Shown piece by piece: positions 6,254 through 6,510 of a DNA stretch of 6,510 nt. Within the stretch, counting starts at the first letter, position 1; each line of letters starts with the position of its first letter. The notes beneath the pieces are model-generated. The model searched no databases, had not been told where the DNA came from, and saw only the letters and a program-made list of their open reading frames with translations. Where the stretch lies: positions 24,394-30,903 of the forward strand of contig PLRZ01000214.1 in the NCBI GenBank assembly GCA_003164075.1, written 5' to 3'. The position numbers and the translations under genes were made by a program. This DNA comes from Bryobacterales bacterium. Its GTDB lineage: Bacteria; Acidobacteriota; Terriglobia; Bryobacterales; Bryobacteraceae.

Positions 6254-6428
6254 CCAACTGACAGTTTGACCTATGACGATCTTCATAGAAATCTTTCGTA
6301 GACATGTTTGCGCCAGACCTGATCTTCTCTTGCGCAATCCGGCTGTCGCCCTTGATGGTGTAATTATGCACACCGGCCGAACAGGCATCGACACGTCAGC
6401 GAACTTCTGAAACGGCGTACTTGGCTAC

Positions 6429-6443
6429 TTTCTGTCGCGAAAC
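6429..6443 (-). repeat. 15-nt companion motif, copy C
   Basis: TTTCTGTCGCGAAAC is the exact reverse complement of 227-241. It lies six bases before the main repeat (6450 on) and is preceded by TTGGCTAC, as copy A in the same orientation is preceded by GAGCCAATAGCTGG. This shared order supports the 15-mer as part of the larger element. Confidence 0.7.
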
Positions 6444-6449
6444 TTAAGA

Positions 6450-6510
6450 GACCGCTCCCTGGCGGTCGCGGCTCGGTAACAGTCGCGCCTGATTCCACGA
6501 GACTTGTTAC
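6450..6510 (+). repeat. Dispersed intergenic repeat, copy C, head-to-head and cut by the window edge
   Basis: 6451-6481 is identical over 31 bases to copy B (2416-2446). GACCGC/GCGGTC (6450-6455 / 6462-6467) forms a 6-bp stem around TCCCTG. The sequence then flips: 6491-6510 (GATTCCACGAGACTTGTTAC) matches copy A 151-170 in the opposite repeat orientation at 18 of 20 bases. GTAACA (6476-6481) and TGTTAC (6505-6510) are thus inverted around a 23-base centre. The window ends before the second half is complete. Confidence 0.8.

Larger units (their letters stand above)
6211..6510. other. Intergenic region downstream of hpnE, no gene seen
   Basis: No supported coding sequence is present. Minus-strand frames here (to 6371 and 6394) run into the antisense of the hpnE 3' end and have no ribosome binding site or recognisable family. 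The middle part (about 6255-6420) is less GC-rich than the genes and has only small inverted repeats, such as GGTGT (6357-6361) / ACACC (6370-6374). The end holds repeat copy C. Confidence 0.6.

Noticed and set aside
6147..6371. Minus-strand 74-codon frame downstream of hpnE
   Set aside because: Its second half is antisense to hpnE, it has no convincing ribosome binding site, and I recognise no family. The evidence is too weak to annotate.
108..6510. CRISPR array or tandem repeat array
   Set aside because: Repeat copies are kilobases apart, in mixed orientation, diverged and without regular spacers.

Overview
The window reads as a GC-rich bacterial chromosome segment. It holds ordinary metabolic genes separated by repeat-rich intergenic DNA. 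The origin is not certain. A single-gene hpnE homologue, the hairpin-rich intergenic repeats and the coding style suit a soil Acidobacteriota-type genome (Bryobacterales/Solibacter-like). This is an inference from memory, not a database result. I see no rRNA, tRNA, CRISPR array, phage gene or transposase gene.

Layout. Bases 1-396 have no gene and carry a GC-rich hairpin, a diverged copy of a dispersed repeat (copy A) and a short periodic repeat. On the minus strand, reading from 2258 down to 397, lie a small uncharacterised protein (99 aa, GTG start, good Shine-Dalgarno) and, 35 bp further on, an ALDH7-family aldehyde dehydrogenase. Bases 2259-2728 are a 470-bp gap with repeat copy B, inverted relative to A. 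A minus-strand alanine dehydrogenase (ald) follows at 2729-3838. The divergent region 3839-3994 contains a near-perfect 33-bp-arm palindrome resembling a REP/REPIN or MITE-type element. Rightward from it run an EamA/DMT-family transporter (3995-4870) and, 41 bp later, an FAD-dependent HpnE-type hydroxysqualene dehydroxylase/desaturase (4912-6210). Bases 6211-6510 have no gene and end in repeat copy C, which begins a head-to-head repeat pair cut by the window edge.

Function. The ALDH7 enzyme would oxidise an amino-acid-derived semialdehyde, with alpha-aminoadipate semialdehyde of lysine catabolism the best guess. Ald interconverts alanine and pyruvate/ammonia. HpnE would make squalene for hopanoids, although hpnC and hpnD are not nearby. 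The genes do not form one pathway; at most there are two two-gene operons (99-aa protein + ALDH; EamA + hpnE) and a single ald.

I did not find a new defence, mobile or biosynthetic system. The parts most worth a second look are non-coding: the dispersed repeat family (A, B, C), with a 31-nt exact match between B and C and a 15-nt companion motif in all three, and the long palindrome in the ald/EamA divergent promoter region.
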